Below are positions 36,149 through 44,721 of a DNA stretch of 64,000 bases, piece after piece. A program made the translations under genes and the position numbers. Where the stretch lies: positions 1 to 64,000 of the forward strand of contig JABLXB010000001.1 of NCBI GenBank assembly GCA_013178305.1. Reading direction: 5' to 3'. Below the pieces are notes generated by a model, which worked only from the letters and a program-made list of their open reading frames with translations, made no database searches and was not told where the DNA came from. Origin of the DNA: Bacillota bacterium. GTDB lineage: Bacteria; Bacillota; Sulfobacillia; JABLXB01. Position 1 is the first letter of the stretch. Each line of letters starts with the position of its first letter.

Positions 36149-36843
36149 TGTGTGTTGCCGCCTCCGACACCGGCTCCCGCGTTGGTCTCGTCGCTGACCA
36201 CACGGCCGTCGCGCAGGCGTATGATCCGCCTGCAATGCGCCGCGACGTTCTGGTCGTGCGTCACGACCACGACGGTCATGCCCGCCGCGTTCAATCCCTT
36301 GAATATCGAGAGTACCTCGTCGCCAGCCCTTGAGTCCAGGTTCCCTGTAGGCTCGTCCGCCAGCAGGATCGACGGGTTCGAGCAAAGAGCCCGCGCGATG
36401 GCGACCCTCTGCTGCTGGCCACCCGAGAGCTGGTTTGGCCTGTGGTGCGTCCTCGAATCCAGGCCAACGGACGCAAGCGCTTCCAAGGCCCGCTCGAGCC
36501 TGTCCCTGACCGGGATGCCCCTGTATACGAGCGGTAGCGCGACGTTCTCCATCGCGGTCAACCTCGGTAGGAGGTTGAACGACTGGAACACGAAACCGAT
36601 CCGCCGGTTGCGGATGTGCGCGAGTTCGTTATCGTCCTTCTCGGTCACGTCCTCGCCGGCCAGCAGGTAAGTGCCGGAACTCGCGCGGTCGAGGCAGCCG
36701 ATTATGTTCATCAAGGTCGACTTTCCCGAACCAGACGGTCCCATGATCGCGGTCATCTCCCCCTCGTTCACCACGAAGTCGACTCCCGCGAGCGCCTGCA
36801 CCTGCACCTCGCCGATAGTGTAGATCTTGGTGATGCCGCTCAT
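36145..36843 (-). CDS. ABC transporter ATP-binding protein (MacB/LolD type), no permease nearby
   Basis: The 232-residue ATPase has Walker A GPSGSGKS, the Q-loop FVFQSFNLLPRLTAMENVAL, the signature LSGGQQQR, Walker B ILLADEPTGNLD and the H-loop VTHD. It belongs to the MacB/LolD/FtsE-like group that works with lipoprotein- or peptide-related permeases. The frame is open to 37071, but the true N-terminus is probably ATG 36843 (MSGITKIYTIGEVQVQALAG); its ribosome site is weak. No permease gene is next to it, which is unusual for this group. Confidence 0.88.
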   Translation of the reverse strand: MSGITKIYTIGEVQVQALAGVDFVVNEGEMTAIMGPSGSGKSTLMNIIGCLDRASSGTYLLAGEDVTEKDDNELAHIRNRRIGFVFQSFNLLPRLTAMENVALPLVYRGIPVRDRLERALEALASVGLDSRTHHRPNQLSGGQQQRVAIARALCSNPSILLADEPTGNLDSRAGDEVLSIFKGLNAAGMTVVVVTHDQNVAAHCRRIIRLRDGRVVSDETNAGAGVGGGNTQ

Positions 36844-37076
36844 CTCTATAACGGGCGTGGCGCAACCCCCCTGACCCTCCGGCCGGCGCAAACGACCGTC
36901 TCCACCGCATCTGCCCGGCCGTCTCGGCTGCCCGGCCCGGCCGCCCGGGCGACGGCCGGCGGCCTCCCTAGTTCTTGGCTTCCCACGGCGGAATTCCTTC
37001 CGGAACATCCTTACAGCACTCACGGCCAGCGCCGCAGGGTCCGAGACGCCCACCGTCGCGCATTCAGCCACGCCGC

Positions 37077-39698
37077 CTATCCGGTTACAGCCGTGGCCAC
37101 CACCTTGACGCTGGTGGAGCCCGTGTAGGTCCTGGTCACCGACACTCTTCCGCCCGGCCGCTTGAAGGTCAGCCTCACCCTGGCGGCCGCCTTGACCTCG
37201 AACACCCCCGGCCTCTGCCAGGCCACCCGGAATTCCCGGCCGGGCTCAACGGTGATGACCTGCTTCGCCTCGGCGCCGGACGGCGACGCGTCCACCGACA
37301 CCCGGAACACCGCAGGGCGACCCGTCACCCACATCTGAGGCCCGGAAACAACGACTCTGACGCCGGGGTCCGGACCACCCGCGGTGAACTCCAACGGTTC
37401 CGCGGACGCGTCTTCGCCGGCGGTGACGTCCCACGTCTCTTCCCTCAGCACCTTGCCGCGGGAATCCCTCGACCGCGCGCGCACGCAATACCTGCCCGGC
37501 CGCTCGAACGAATGCCGGGCAGACGATACTGGGCCCGCTTCCTGGTCGGTAAGAGCCTGTCCGTCGCCGAAATCCCATTCCCACACGCTATGTTCGCCTG
37601 TCAGCGATGAACTTGGGACGGTTTGCCTCGACGTCCTCACAACGTGAATCGTGGGTATCCCCGTGGAGGCGTCCGCCTGCCGGGGAGTAGTGCCCGGAGT
37701 GGCATCCTGTCCGGGGACCGAGCCGGGGGCCGGTCCGTCGCCCTCGGGCGTCGCGCCGGCGCCCGCGTCGTTCCCATCGGGCTCGAAGGCGAGGGAGTAC
37801 CGGACGGCGACGTCGAGCCGCTCCAACCTCCTCAGGTCACTGTCAGATCTGCATTCCCCGGTCAATCTGAATCCTATGAGTACCTTTCCGAGGTCCGAGC
37901 CGAAGCGGGCAACCGCGGCCAATGCTGAGTGTGCGGCGCCATCACCAGCCTGCCCGGGACCCGCCTGACCTACGCCCGTCTGCCCCAGGGGGATCTCCTC
38001 CCTGCCGGCCCAGGACCCATCGCGCGAGAACCGGTGTACCCACCCTTTCAGGGCGACGCCGGCGGGGGTGCCCTCGTGCGACACCCTGATCGTCAGTGTG
38101 CCGCCGTGGCCGTCCAGCGAGGCCCCGTCCACCAGGACGTACGACGGCTCCCACGCCGATGCGGAAAGGTGGCCGGTTTCCGACCATCTCCACCACTTGA
38201 GCCACCCGCTACGGAACGACGGCGTATGGGCGCACTTCACGGGGTAATAACATTCCAGCTGCGACGCAACGAATCGATGGACCTCGGGCCGCCGTACGAA
38301 CGCGCCGTGGTGTGGCCACACCGCTCCCCGGAACACTCTGAACACGTCATCGGGGCACTGGGGAAGGTGCGAGGAGAGAACCTCGACGGCGCCGTCGTTT
38401 TCGCCGGTCTCCCCGGACAGCGGCAGGCTCGGCAGCAGCGCCCCGCCGGTGACGGTGACGTACCTCACCGGCTGTCCGGCGGCCCACCTCGTCGCGGTCT
38501 CGGCTTCATTCCACCGGTTCAGGAAATGGTTGGCCGGAAGCGCCTGAGACGATCGCGCCACCCTGATCTCGCGGGTGACCAGCCGGCGGAGCACCGCCGA
38601 GTCCGCCCTCAACCCAAGTCTCGAGTCGAGAAAGCCCGCTGCAATCTCCTTTCCCTTCGTGACGGCCAGGTCGCCAAGCCGGGCGGCGTAGTACGCGAGC
38701 AGGCGCAGAGCGTACTCCCGCGCGATCTGCTTGACGTCCCCGGTGAGCGGAAGCGGCGAGCGCAGCATCACGTCGGCGAGCGTACCGCCGGTCCCGGCAA
38801 ACCTCACGTAGTTGTGCCTCCCAACCTCAAGCGCGATCCTCTCGTAGTAGGCCCTGGTCAGATCCTTCCCCGGGGGCGGAGCCTCCCCCATGTCCCAGTC
38901 AGGTTGCAGGGGTGGGTCCAGGGCGCCGGTGAAGCACGCGCGGTACGCGTCCGCCCTCTCCCGCTCGAGCCAGTCCTCGAACCGGCCGCGCCCAGCCGCG
39001 CCGGCGGGTCCGAGGACGCGCGTGTCCAGGAGGAAATCGCCGTACAGGGGTTCGTAGAACGTAGCCGCCCTCCTGGAAACGTAATCGAATTCGTCCCGGA
39101 ACTCGGGAAATTCGCGACTAACCTGCGATTTCCCGGGTTGCTTCGCGGGCCGCGGACCGTCGAAGCGATGGGCCTCGTGCGCGATCCTGGCAAGCGCCGA
39201 GCGCAGCGCGGTCGCCAGGAAAGAGCCGTTGTTGGGAGGACTGATCATGACGAGGTTCCGGACACCGCCAGCGTATGAGGGGCTATTGACGTAGTACCGC
39301 GCGAGCAGCGCGCCCGTGCTGTGCGCCACTATGTCGACAGCCGGAATCCCCGCCCTCGCCCTCGCGAGTTCGACAAAGGCCCCAAGGCGCCGGTACAACT
39401 GCGCATAATCGCCGGCGGGATCGTCGGAGTAGTCGAGGCGGAATAGGGTGACGCCGGGCTCGTATCCCCGGCCGGTCAGGAACGAGTACAATCCACCCGT
39501 ATCGTTCTCGGCGCCCCAGCACTGGTCCGGGCTCGAGAACGCGCCGTGCACGAGTACCACGGGCACGCGGTCAGCCGGTCGTCGCGTGTCCGGAAGCGCG
39601 GCCTCACACGCGCCGGAGCAGGCGATCGCCATCACGGCGCCGAGAACGGCGGTGGCCGCCACGGTCGCCACTGTGTACGCAGGTCTCAGTAGCCGCAC
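37077..39698 (-). CDS. Large secreted lipase/esterase-like alpha/beta hydrolase with PKD domain
   Basis: The protein of about 873 residues begins with a signal-like helix. A lipase fold follows: VPVVLVHGAF gives the oxyanion region near residue 46, and IVAHSTGALLARYY holds the nucleophile serine in G-x-S-x-G-like form (AHSTG, Ser near 127). A late segment HHGAFVRRPEVHRFV near 465 may hold the catalytic histidine. A PKD-type domain is marked by WEWDFGDGQALTDQE near 730, and the tail is beta-rich. GTG 39698 is chosen (AAGGAG upstream); GTG 39722 is possible. Substrate unknown; third gene of an exported-protein operon. Confidence 0.75.
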   Translation of the reverse strand: MRLLRPAYTVATVAATAVLGAVMAIACSGACEAALPDTRRPADRVPVVLVHGAFSSPDQCWGAENDTGGLYSFLTGRGYEPGVTLFRLDYSDDPAGDYAQLYRRLGAFVELARARAGIPAVDIVAHSTGALLARYYVNSPSYAGGVRNLVMISPPNNGSFLATALRSALARIAHEAHRFDGPRPAKQPGKSQVSREFPEFRDEFDYVSRRAATFYEPLYGDFLLDTRVLGPAGAAGRGRFEDWLERERADAYRACFTGALDPPLQPDWDMGEAPPPGKDLTRAYYERIALEVGRHNYVRFAGTGGTLADVMLRSPLPLTGDVKQIAREYALRLLAYYAARLGDLAVTKGKEIAAGFLDSRLGLRADSAVLRRLVTREIRVARSSQALPANHFLNRWNEAETATRWAAGQPVRYVTVTGGALLPSLPLSGETGENDGAVEVLSSHLPQCPDDVFRVFRGAVWPHHGAFVRRPEVHRFVASQLECYYPVKCAHTPSFRSGWLKWWRWSETGHLSASAWEPSYVLVDGASLDGHGGTLTIRVSHEGTPAGVALKGWVHRFSRDGSWAGREEIPLGQTGVGQAGPGQAGDGAAHSALAAVARFGSDLGKVLIGFRLTGECRSDSDLRRLERLDVAVRYSLAFEPDGNDAGAGATPEGDGPAPGSVPGQDATPGTTPRQADASTGIPTIHVVRTSRQTVPSSSLTGEHSVWEWDFGDGQALTDQEAGPVSSARHSFERPGRYCVRARSRDSRGKVLREETWDVTAGEDASAEPLEFTAGGPDPGVRVVVSGPQMWVTGRPAVFRVSVDASPSGAEAKQVITVEPGREFRVAWQRPGVFEVKAAARVRLTFKRPGGRVSVTRTYTGSTSVKVVATAVTG

Positions 39699-40447
39699 TC
39701 CTGCACACGCTCCTTCCGCCACAGGCCGTAGTTGAAGACGTCCAGGCGCGTGACGGGCGCCCCGCTCGCGAACGCCCGCCTGAGCGACGTTTCCCAGCCG
39801 GTACCGGGCGACAACTCGAGGACCGCGCTGCCGTCACGCACGCGCGCCCCGGTCCACGCCTCGCCCGGCTTGAGCGAAACGCTCCGGCCCCCGACATCGA
39901 GCGTAACCGTGCCGTCCCGCGCCAGTTCCGAGATGGTTATCCGGGCTGAATACAACCGCATCGTATTGTCAACGAGTGGCAGTCCCCACCCGGCCGGGCC
40001 GGCGGGGGCGCCAAGCGCGTCAACTGCGCGGGCCGGCCCGGCGCCGCCACCCGGACCCGGGTATGGAGACAGGGCGGTTACCGGTCCACCGGCATCGAAA
40101 TGCCAGGGCGTCTTCCGAACCCTGTGAGCCTCGCTGAGTACGCGAACCCCGGCGCATTCGACCTCGTATACCACCAGCGCGCGGGTGCTCCGGTCCGGCG
40201 CGCATTCGGGCACCAGTGGCCGCAGCGTGCGGGCGCGCTCGTCAAGCGCGACCGCGCGCGGGGCGTCTCCCTCCGGTGGTATGGCAAGCAGCCCCCGCGT
40301 GTTGGTCTCCGTGACCAGCACCAGCGCGTAATCACCGCGCGGCACCAGCGAGCCGGCCCAGGACAGGGCGAGCGTGACACCGCCCACCAGGATCACAGTG
40401 ACAATGCACACCTTAAGCCAGCGTCCTATTCGGTTTCCCCCCTTCAC
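39686..40447 (-). CDS. Membrane-anchored exported protein of unknown function
   Basis: The 253-residue protein has an N-terminal membrane helix (VCIVTVILVGGVTLALSWAG) and an extracytoplasmic part that is Gly/Pro/Ala-rich, with GGGAGPARAVDALGAPAGPA in the middle and a beta-rich end (TVTLDVGGRSVSLKPGEAW). I do not recognise the family. Its GTG start overlaps the stop of the preceding gene, and its end overlaps the lipase-like gene, so the three are likely one transcript. Confidence 0.65.
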   Translation of the reverse strand: MKGGNRIGRWLKVCIVTVILVGGVTLALSWAGSLVPRGDYALVLVTETNTRGLLAIPPEGDAPRAVALDERARTLRPLVPECAPDRSTRALVVYEVECAGVRVLSEAHRVRKTPWHFDAGGPVTALSPYPGPGGGAGPARAVDALGAPAGPAGWGLPLVDNTMRLYSARITISELARDGTVTLDVGGRSVSLKPGEAWTGARVRDGSAVLELSPGTGWETSLRRAFASGAPVTRLDVFNYGLWRKERVQECGY

Positions 40448-41007
40448 TTCTCACCGGCCGGCGGGAATGCGCGGGCACTGCCCACGTTCACGGCACGCAC
40501 CACGACCGGCGAGCCGTCCCCCGCCTCCAGCCTCTCTCCCCACGATTCGCCTACATCGAGCACCGCCCAGGATATGCCGGGCGGCCCCACCACCACGAGC
40601 GCCTTACCCTCTGAGACGCGCAGCGCGAACACGGGCACCGCCGGGGTACCCCGGCCACCCGCCGTTGCCCTCGCCAGCCCGAGCAGTCCGGCGTGCGCTG
40701 TCACGAGCCGTGTGTCGCCACCGGTCCTGTCGTACAGTACGAGCGCGAACGCGCCCCGCGACGGCCAGGCAGCGCGTCCCCGCGCGGCGGGCTGAAGAAA
40801 GAAAAGAGGCACCTCCAGTGCGGCGTCGCGCGCGGGTGTTCCCGCGCGCCCGCTACGCTCACCGTAAGGAAGCGCCTCAACGACGATAATGTGGGTCGCA
40901 GAACCGCCGGACCCCCGCGCGCCGGGCGGGGTAGCCGTGACAAACCGTACGACAAAACAAAGAGCCAGGGCTGCGATCACCTTGGCTGGAGTCTTCGTAG
41001 GCTCCAC
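40444..41007 (-). CDS. Exported protein of unknown function
   Basis: The 187-residue protein has a signal-like start (KVIAALALCFVVRFVTATPP) followed by a charged, Gly/Arg/Ala-rich region and beta strands such as AFALVLYDRTGGDTRLV. Its C-terminal part (LEAGDGSPVVVRAVNVG) resembles that of the next gene's product in composition, so the two may be distantly related paralogues. Start is GTG 41007, with overlapping GAGGGG, and is uncertain. First gene of the three-gene exported cluster. Confidence 0.6.
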   Translation of the reverse strand: MEPTKTPAKVIAALALCFVVRFVTATPPGARGSGGSATHIIVVEALPYGERSGRAGTPARDAALEVPLFFLQPAARGRAAWPSRGAFALVLYDRTGGDTRLVTAHAGLLGLARATAGGRGTPAVPVFALRVSEGKALVVVGPPGISWAVLDVGESWGERLEAGDGSPVVVRAVNVGSARAFPPAGEK

Positions 41008-41182
41008 CCCTCAGATCGTCAACCACTGGCGCCCTTCATGCCTGGTGGGATTCACTACCGGTGCGGCCCGATCCTGCCTGTCGCGCACCGGCAGTCATGG
41101 AAAACGTACGACATCCGGATGCACGCTTCGACGGGGCCGTTCGCACCCGGAGGTCTGATCGCCGGGCTAGCCGCCGGTCGCC

Positions 41183-41659
41183 CTACTTCCGTGAGTGCCT
41201 CTCGATCAGTTCTATAGCCTTGTCCAGCACGTCGAGGTTGTTGCGGTATCCGTTGAGTCGCCTGGTTTCGACCAGATCCACCCATTTTGCGTCGCGGATC
41301 TCCGCCAGCAGCGGGACCGGCTCACGCGGCTCCGACCTCACCAGGAAGTAGTGAACCGTCTTGGAAACGAGGTCCCTGCCGGAGGTGTGGTAGAAGTAGT
41401 GGGCGCGACCGAGGCTATGCTCGATCGTTCCCTCGATCCCCGTCTCCTCCCTGAGCTCCCTCAAAGCGGTCTCCTCAACGCTTTCGCCGTCCTCGACCAG
41501 GCCCTTGGGGAACGTCCACTGCCCGAATGCGTCGTGGATCATGAGGATCCGCGGTTCACGGCCGGCCTCCCCTGCGGATTGCGACGTTACTGGCCCCACA
41601 TCGACAGGCCAGTTGTCCATAAAGTATGCGATCGCGCCCGACGAAACCTCCTTGAGCAT
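41183..41659 (-). CDS. Nudix hydrolase
   Basis: The 158-residue protein contains the Nudix box within GLVEDGESVEETALRELREE followed by TGIEG, with the metal-binding REEXXE core intact. Upstream is QWTFPKGLVE, as in diadenosine-polyphosphate or RNA-cap-type Nudix enzymes. An insert of about 15 residues near the N-terminus (VTSQSAGEAGREP) is unusual. The substrate is not known. It reads divergently from the ECF sigma operon across a region holding three DnaA boxes. Confidence 0.92.
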   Translation of the reverse strand: MLKEVSSGAIAYFMDNWPVDVGPVTSQSAGEAGREPRILMIHDAFGQWTFPKGLVEDGESVEETALRELREETGIEGTIEHSLGRAHYFYHTSGRDLVSKTVHYFLVRSEPREPVPLLAEIRDAKWVDLVETRRLNGYRNNLDVLDKAIELIERHSRK

Positions 41660-41992
41660 GCCATCATCCCTTTCTGTAAACTATAGCAACAACGTCCAAG
41701 AACCTGACAGTGCTCGACACATAGGCAATTCGTGTCGATCTCACATGCGAAACATAGTTTATCCACAGGTTTATACACAATCTGTGAATAACAAACGCCA
41801 GTTTGGTTGACGACCGGACACGAGCGCCAAACGTCAACCCCAATCCGGATGTGATATTCGGCAACCGGTCGAACAACCCTTCACAATCCGGCCTGCGCTG
41901 GTTAGACTGTCGAGTGTAGGGTGCGCAGCAACTGTTGACATTGAATCAGACCTTTAAGCGCTGCCTCCGTATTCACAGTTGGAGGGAATGCG
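41660..41992. other. Divergent intergenic region with DnaA-box cluster
   Basis: This 333-base region separates the Nudix gene from the ECF sigma gene and contains no gene. It is clearly more AT-rich than its surroundings around 41690-41800 and holds three consensus DnaA boxes (see separate entry). A TTGACA at about 41935 could be a -35 element for the sigma operon. Confidence 0.5.
41759..41791. promoter_or_regulatory. Cluster of three consensus DnaA boxes
   Basis: TTATCCACA (41759-41767, plus), TTATACACA (41771-41779, plus) and TTATTCACA (41783-41791, minus) all match the TTATNCACA consensus exactly. They are regularly spaced at 12-base starts. This is far denser than chance in GC-rich DNA. 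Roles could be DnaA-dependent control of the flanking genes or a DnaA-titrating/reactivating locus. Confidence 0.75.
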
Positions 41993-42589
41993 GTGAACGA
42001 AGAGGAGATTATAGGCCGGTGCCTGGCCGGGGATTCAGAGGCCTTCGAAGGCCTTATCCTGGCATACCAGAAGCCGGTTTTCAGCCTCGCTCACCGCATG
42101 ACGGGCAACCCGGAAGATGCGATGGATGTGGCGCAGGAGTCGTTCCTGAAAGCGTTCCGCTCGCTATCGACCTTCCGCCGGGGCAGCCCGTTCAGGCCCT
42201 GGCTCTTGAGGATAACGGCGAACACCGCAAACGACCTCATGAGACGGAGGGCGCACGTGGCGTGGATGCCGGCCGGGGGCGGACCGGAGATGGAGATCCC
42301 CGACCTGTCCGCGGGGCCCGAGGAAATGGCCGAAAGGACTGAAGAGCGTGATTCCGTGAGGGCGGCGCTGATGAGTCTGTCGCCCGAATACAGGACGGTC
42401 GTGGAGCTGTTCCACGTTCAAGGCCTGTCGCTGGCGGAAATCGTGCAGATCACCGGGTTGAACCTGACGATCGTCAAGAACAGGCTGTTCAGGGCGAGGA
42501 AGATGTTACGAGAGCGGCTCCTGCAGGAGACCGCACCGGCCGTCAGGCCGGCCGCCGGTCAGGCCGGTGGAAGAGAGGTGATAGCATGA
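41993..42589 (+). CDS. ECF-type RNA polymerase sigma factor
   Basis: The 198-residue sigma factor has region 2 (EAFEGLILAYQKPVFSLAHR, then AMDVAQESFLKAFRSLSTFR) and region 4 (LSPEYRTVVELFHVQGLSLA, EIVQITGLNLTIVKNRLFRA). It resembles SigW/RpoE-type ECF factors. Start is GTG 41993 with GGAGGG six bases upstream. It overlaps the anti-sigma gene (ATGA). With PspC and LiaF-like genes downstream, it probably controls a cell-envelope stress response and its own operon. Confidence 0.95.
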   Translation: MNEEEIIGRCLAGDSEAFEGLILAYQKPVFSLAHRMTGNPEDAMDVAQESFLKAFRSLSTFRRGSPFRPWLLRITANTANDLMRRRAHVAWMPAGGGPEMEIPDLSAGPEEMAERTEERDSVRAALMSLSPEYRTVVELFHVQGLSLAEIVQITGLNLTIVKNRLFRARKMLRERLLQETAPAVRPAAGQAGGREVIA

Positions 42590-43119
42590 GGTGTTTCTCG
42601 GAAGAGGAACTCGACGCATACCTGGACGGGGATGAAACGCCGGGGCTTGAGGAGCACGCCGGGCGCTGCGCCGTGTGTGCGGCCACTCTCGCAGCGATGC
42701 GAGAGATCCGCAGCAGGCTCGAGTCGCTCGATTTCGAGTTGCCACCGCAAGCGCTGGCCCCGAGAGTGATGACGGAGGTCCTGTCGAGCCCGCCGGGTCT
42801 GCGAAGCCGAATCCTGGCGGTGGCGTCGCTGGGTTCCGCGGGCGTGGCCGGTTACCTCCTGACCGGACTGATCCGGGACAGGCTGGCCACCCTGGTGGCG
42901 GCGGTGCTCGGTAGGGCGGGGGCATTCCCGTCGCTTGTGCGGCTGGCGCAGGGGATGGCGGTGGACGCCCGGACTACCCTGTGGGTCATGTTCAGGATCC
43001 CCCAGGTGGGGCTGGCCTGCCTCAGTGCGGGGCTCGCTATGGTCGGCCTGGGGCTGATAATTGCCGGGCTCTTGCGTGACAGCAGGTCGCAGATGGATTA
43101 CAAGGAGGAAGTGGCATGA
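42586..43119 (+). CDS. Zinc-finger anti-sigma factor
   Basis: The 177-residue protein starts with an anti-sigma zinc finger (EEHAGRCAVCAATL, HxxxCxxC near residues 25-32), followed by a helix and two hydrophobic segments (SAGVAGYLLTGLI; LACLSAGLAMVGLGLIIAGL). This is the usual RsiW-type membrane anti-sigma layout. Four-base overlaps link it to the sigma gene upstream and the PspC gene downstream, so it should hold the ECF factor inactive at the membrane. Confidence 0.9.
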   Translation: MRCFSEEELDAYLDGDETPGLEEHAGRCAVCAATLAAMREIRSRLESLDFELPPQALAPRVMTEVLSSPPGLRSRILAVASLGSAGVAGYLLTGLIRDRLATLVAAVLGRAGAFPSLVRLAQGMAVDARTTLWVMFRIPQVGLACLSAGLAMVGLGLIIAGLLRDSRSQMDYKEEVA

Positions 43120-43664
43120 AGAGGCTGTACAGGTCGAGGACCGATAAGATGCTTTTCGGAGTGGCGGGTGGCATAGCAAAGTACTTCGAAGTTGACGTCG
43201 TGCTGGTGCGGCTCCTGTGGGTGCTCGCGATCCTCGCGGGCCCCGGGGTCCCCGCCTACATCATAGCGGCGATAATCATCCCCGAAGAACCCAAGTCCTG
43301 CTACCCGACCGGAGGTCGCGACGCCGGACGGGCGCCGGCCCCAAAGCCCGCCGAACAGGCTGCACCACAGGCCACTCCCGACGAAGGGCGGCCTGAGGAC
43401 GGCGCCGGTCCCGGAGATGGGCAGGACGGGGGCCCGGGTGGATACGGGCAGGCGGGGGGCCGGGAGGTTTCGGGCGAGAGCGGCGGTTCCTCGAGCCGGT
43501 TGTTCGGGTACGTCTTGATACTCCTTGGCGCCTACTTCCTGGCGCGCGCTGTTCTCCCGGGCTGGTGGTGGGCGCAGTTCTGGTGGATCAGGCCCGATCA
43601 CCTCTGGCCTCTCATTCTGGTGGCTATCGGAATAGCGATAATCCTCAGGAGGCAGTCGAGGTAA
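43116..43664 (+). CDS. PspC domain protein
   Basis: The 182-residue protein has an N-terminal PspC domain (RSRTDKMLFGVAGGIAKYFE, then a helix with PAYIIAAIIIPEE), a long Pro/Gly/Ala/Glu-rich linker, and a C-terminal two-helix part (LFGYVLILLGAYFLARAVLP; HLWPLILVAIGIAIILRRQ) like that of LiaF-type proteins. PspC proteins act in membrane-stress sensing. It lies in the sigma operon and is coupled to the anti-sigma gene. Confidence 0.9.
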   Translation: MKRLYRSRTDKMLFGVAGGIAKYFEVDVVLVRLLWVLAILAGPGVPAYIIAAIIIPEEPKSCYPTGGRDAGRAPAPKPAEQAAPQATPDEGRPEDGAGPGDGQDGGPGGYGQAGGREVSGESGGSSSRLFGYVLILLGAYFLARAVLPGWWWAQFWWIRPDHLWPLILVAIGIAIILRRQSR

Positions 43665-43665
43665 A

Positions 43666-44589
43666 ATGGCAGCGCTTATCGAAGGTCTACTTTTCGTGGC
43701 CGTCGGACTCGTGCTCCTGGGCAACACGCTGGGGTACATCAGCTGGCGGGTGTGGCTGGACGCGGCGGCTTACTGGCCGGTCATCCTGATCGTCATAGGC
43801 GTCCTCGTGTTGTTGAGGCGGCGAGTGCCCGGTCTCCTCGTGTTCCTGCTGATAGTGATGATAGCGCTCAACGCTATATCACTGCCGCTGCAGTTCGCGG
43901 GGAACTGGCCGGATTACGTGTTCCGCCCGGGCAGCCCGCCGCGGCCCTTCCCGGGGGACGACAGGAGCGGGACCGTGCACGTTTCGCAGGCGCTCGAGCC
44001 CGGCGTCAGTTCTCTCGCCGTGGCGATGGACCTGGGCACCGGCAACCTGGAGCTCTCGGGTGGGACCTCAAACCTGATCGAAGGCTACCTGGACTACACC
44101 GGCGCCACACCGGTGGTGAACTACGACCGCTCCGGCGCCAGGGCCACGATGAGCATCAAGGGCGAGCACGCCTGGGGACGGCGCGACGGGACCAGGTCCA
44201 GCTGGAGGATCGGTCTCAATGAATCGGTGCCCGTCTCACTCGACATCGACGCGGGTGCCATCATTGCCGACATGAACCTGGCGACGGTCAAGCTGTCCGC
44301 TCTCGACGTCGGCATGGGCGCGGGCCAGCTCAAGATCAGGCTCGGCGACAACGGCCTCGCCACTGACGTCACGATCAACACCGGCGCGTCGGAGGTCACC
44401 GTTGTGGTCCCGTCTTCGGTGGGTATGAGGGTCAAGACCTCGAGCGCGTTCACCGAGCAGAACCTGGGATCGGCGGGGTTCGCAAAGAGTGACGGACACT
44501 GGGTGACGCCCAACTACGGTTCGTCCAAGAGCACTGTTGAGATCAGGATCTCGTCGGTGTTAACGAAGCTCAGGGTCGAACGCCCGTAG
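43666..44589 (+). CDS. LiaF-like cell-envelope response membrane protein
   Basis: The 307-residue protein has three N-terminal membrane helices (LIEGLLFVAVGLVLLGNTLG; AAAYWPVILIVIGVLVLLRR; VPGLLVFLLIVMIALNAISL) and a C-terminal right-handed beta domain with repeated ALDVGMGAGQLKIRLGD and VTINTGASEVTVVVPSSVGM units, as in LiaF/YvqF proteins. These tune envelope-stress signalling. It starts one base after the PspC stop and is the last gene of the operon before a terminator. Confidence 0.88.
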   Translation: MAALIEGLLFVAVGLVLLGNTLGYISWRVWLDAAAYWPVILIVIGVLVLLRRRVPGLLVFLLIVMIALNAISLPLQFAGNWPDYVFRPGSPPRPFPGDDRSGTVHVSQALEPGVSSLAVAMDLGTGNLELSGGTSNLIEGYLDYTGATPVVNYDRSGARATMSIKGEHAWGRRDGTRSSWRIGLNESVPVSLDIDAGAIIADMNLATVKLSALDVGMGAGQLKIRLGDNGLATDVTINTGASEVTVVVPSSVGMRVKTSSAFTEQNLGSAGFAKSDGHWVTPNYGSSKSTVEIRISSVLTKLRVERP

Positions 44590-44603
44590 ACCTGCGGGGA
44601 TAC

Positions 44604-44642
44604 CACGCGGGGCCGCGTGAAGCGCGACCCCTTTCGTTTTTC
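44604..44642 (+). terminator. Rho-independent-like terminator of the sigma operon
   Basis: CACGCGG (44604-44610) pairs with CCGCGTG (44613-44619), and CTTTCGTTTTT follows shortly after, about 15-55 bases beyond the LiaF-like stop. Confidence 0.55.
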
Positions 44643-44721
44643 CATGCGCGATTACCGCCTCCACCAGCTGGAAATAATGTGTACGAGTGTGCGCGAATAC
44701 CGGTTGATAGGGGGTGAGGGC

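Noticed and set aside
37929-39278. Open plus-strand frame of 449 codons inside the lipase-like gene
   Set aside because: It is antisense to the lipase-like coding region, Pro/Arg/Gly-rich, and explained by high GC at third positions.
41660-41992. Chromosomal replication origin
   Set aside because: Only three DnaA boxes, no dnaA, dnaN, rpmH or gyr genes nearby, and no clear unwinding region; kept only as a DnaA-site finding.
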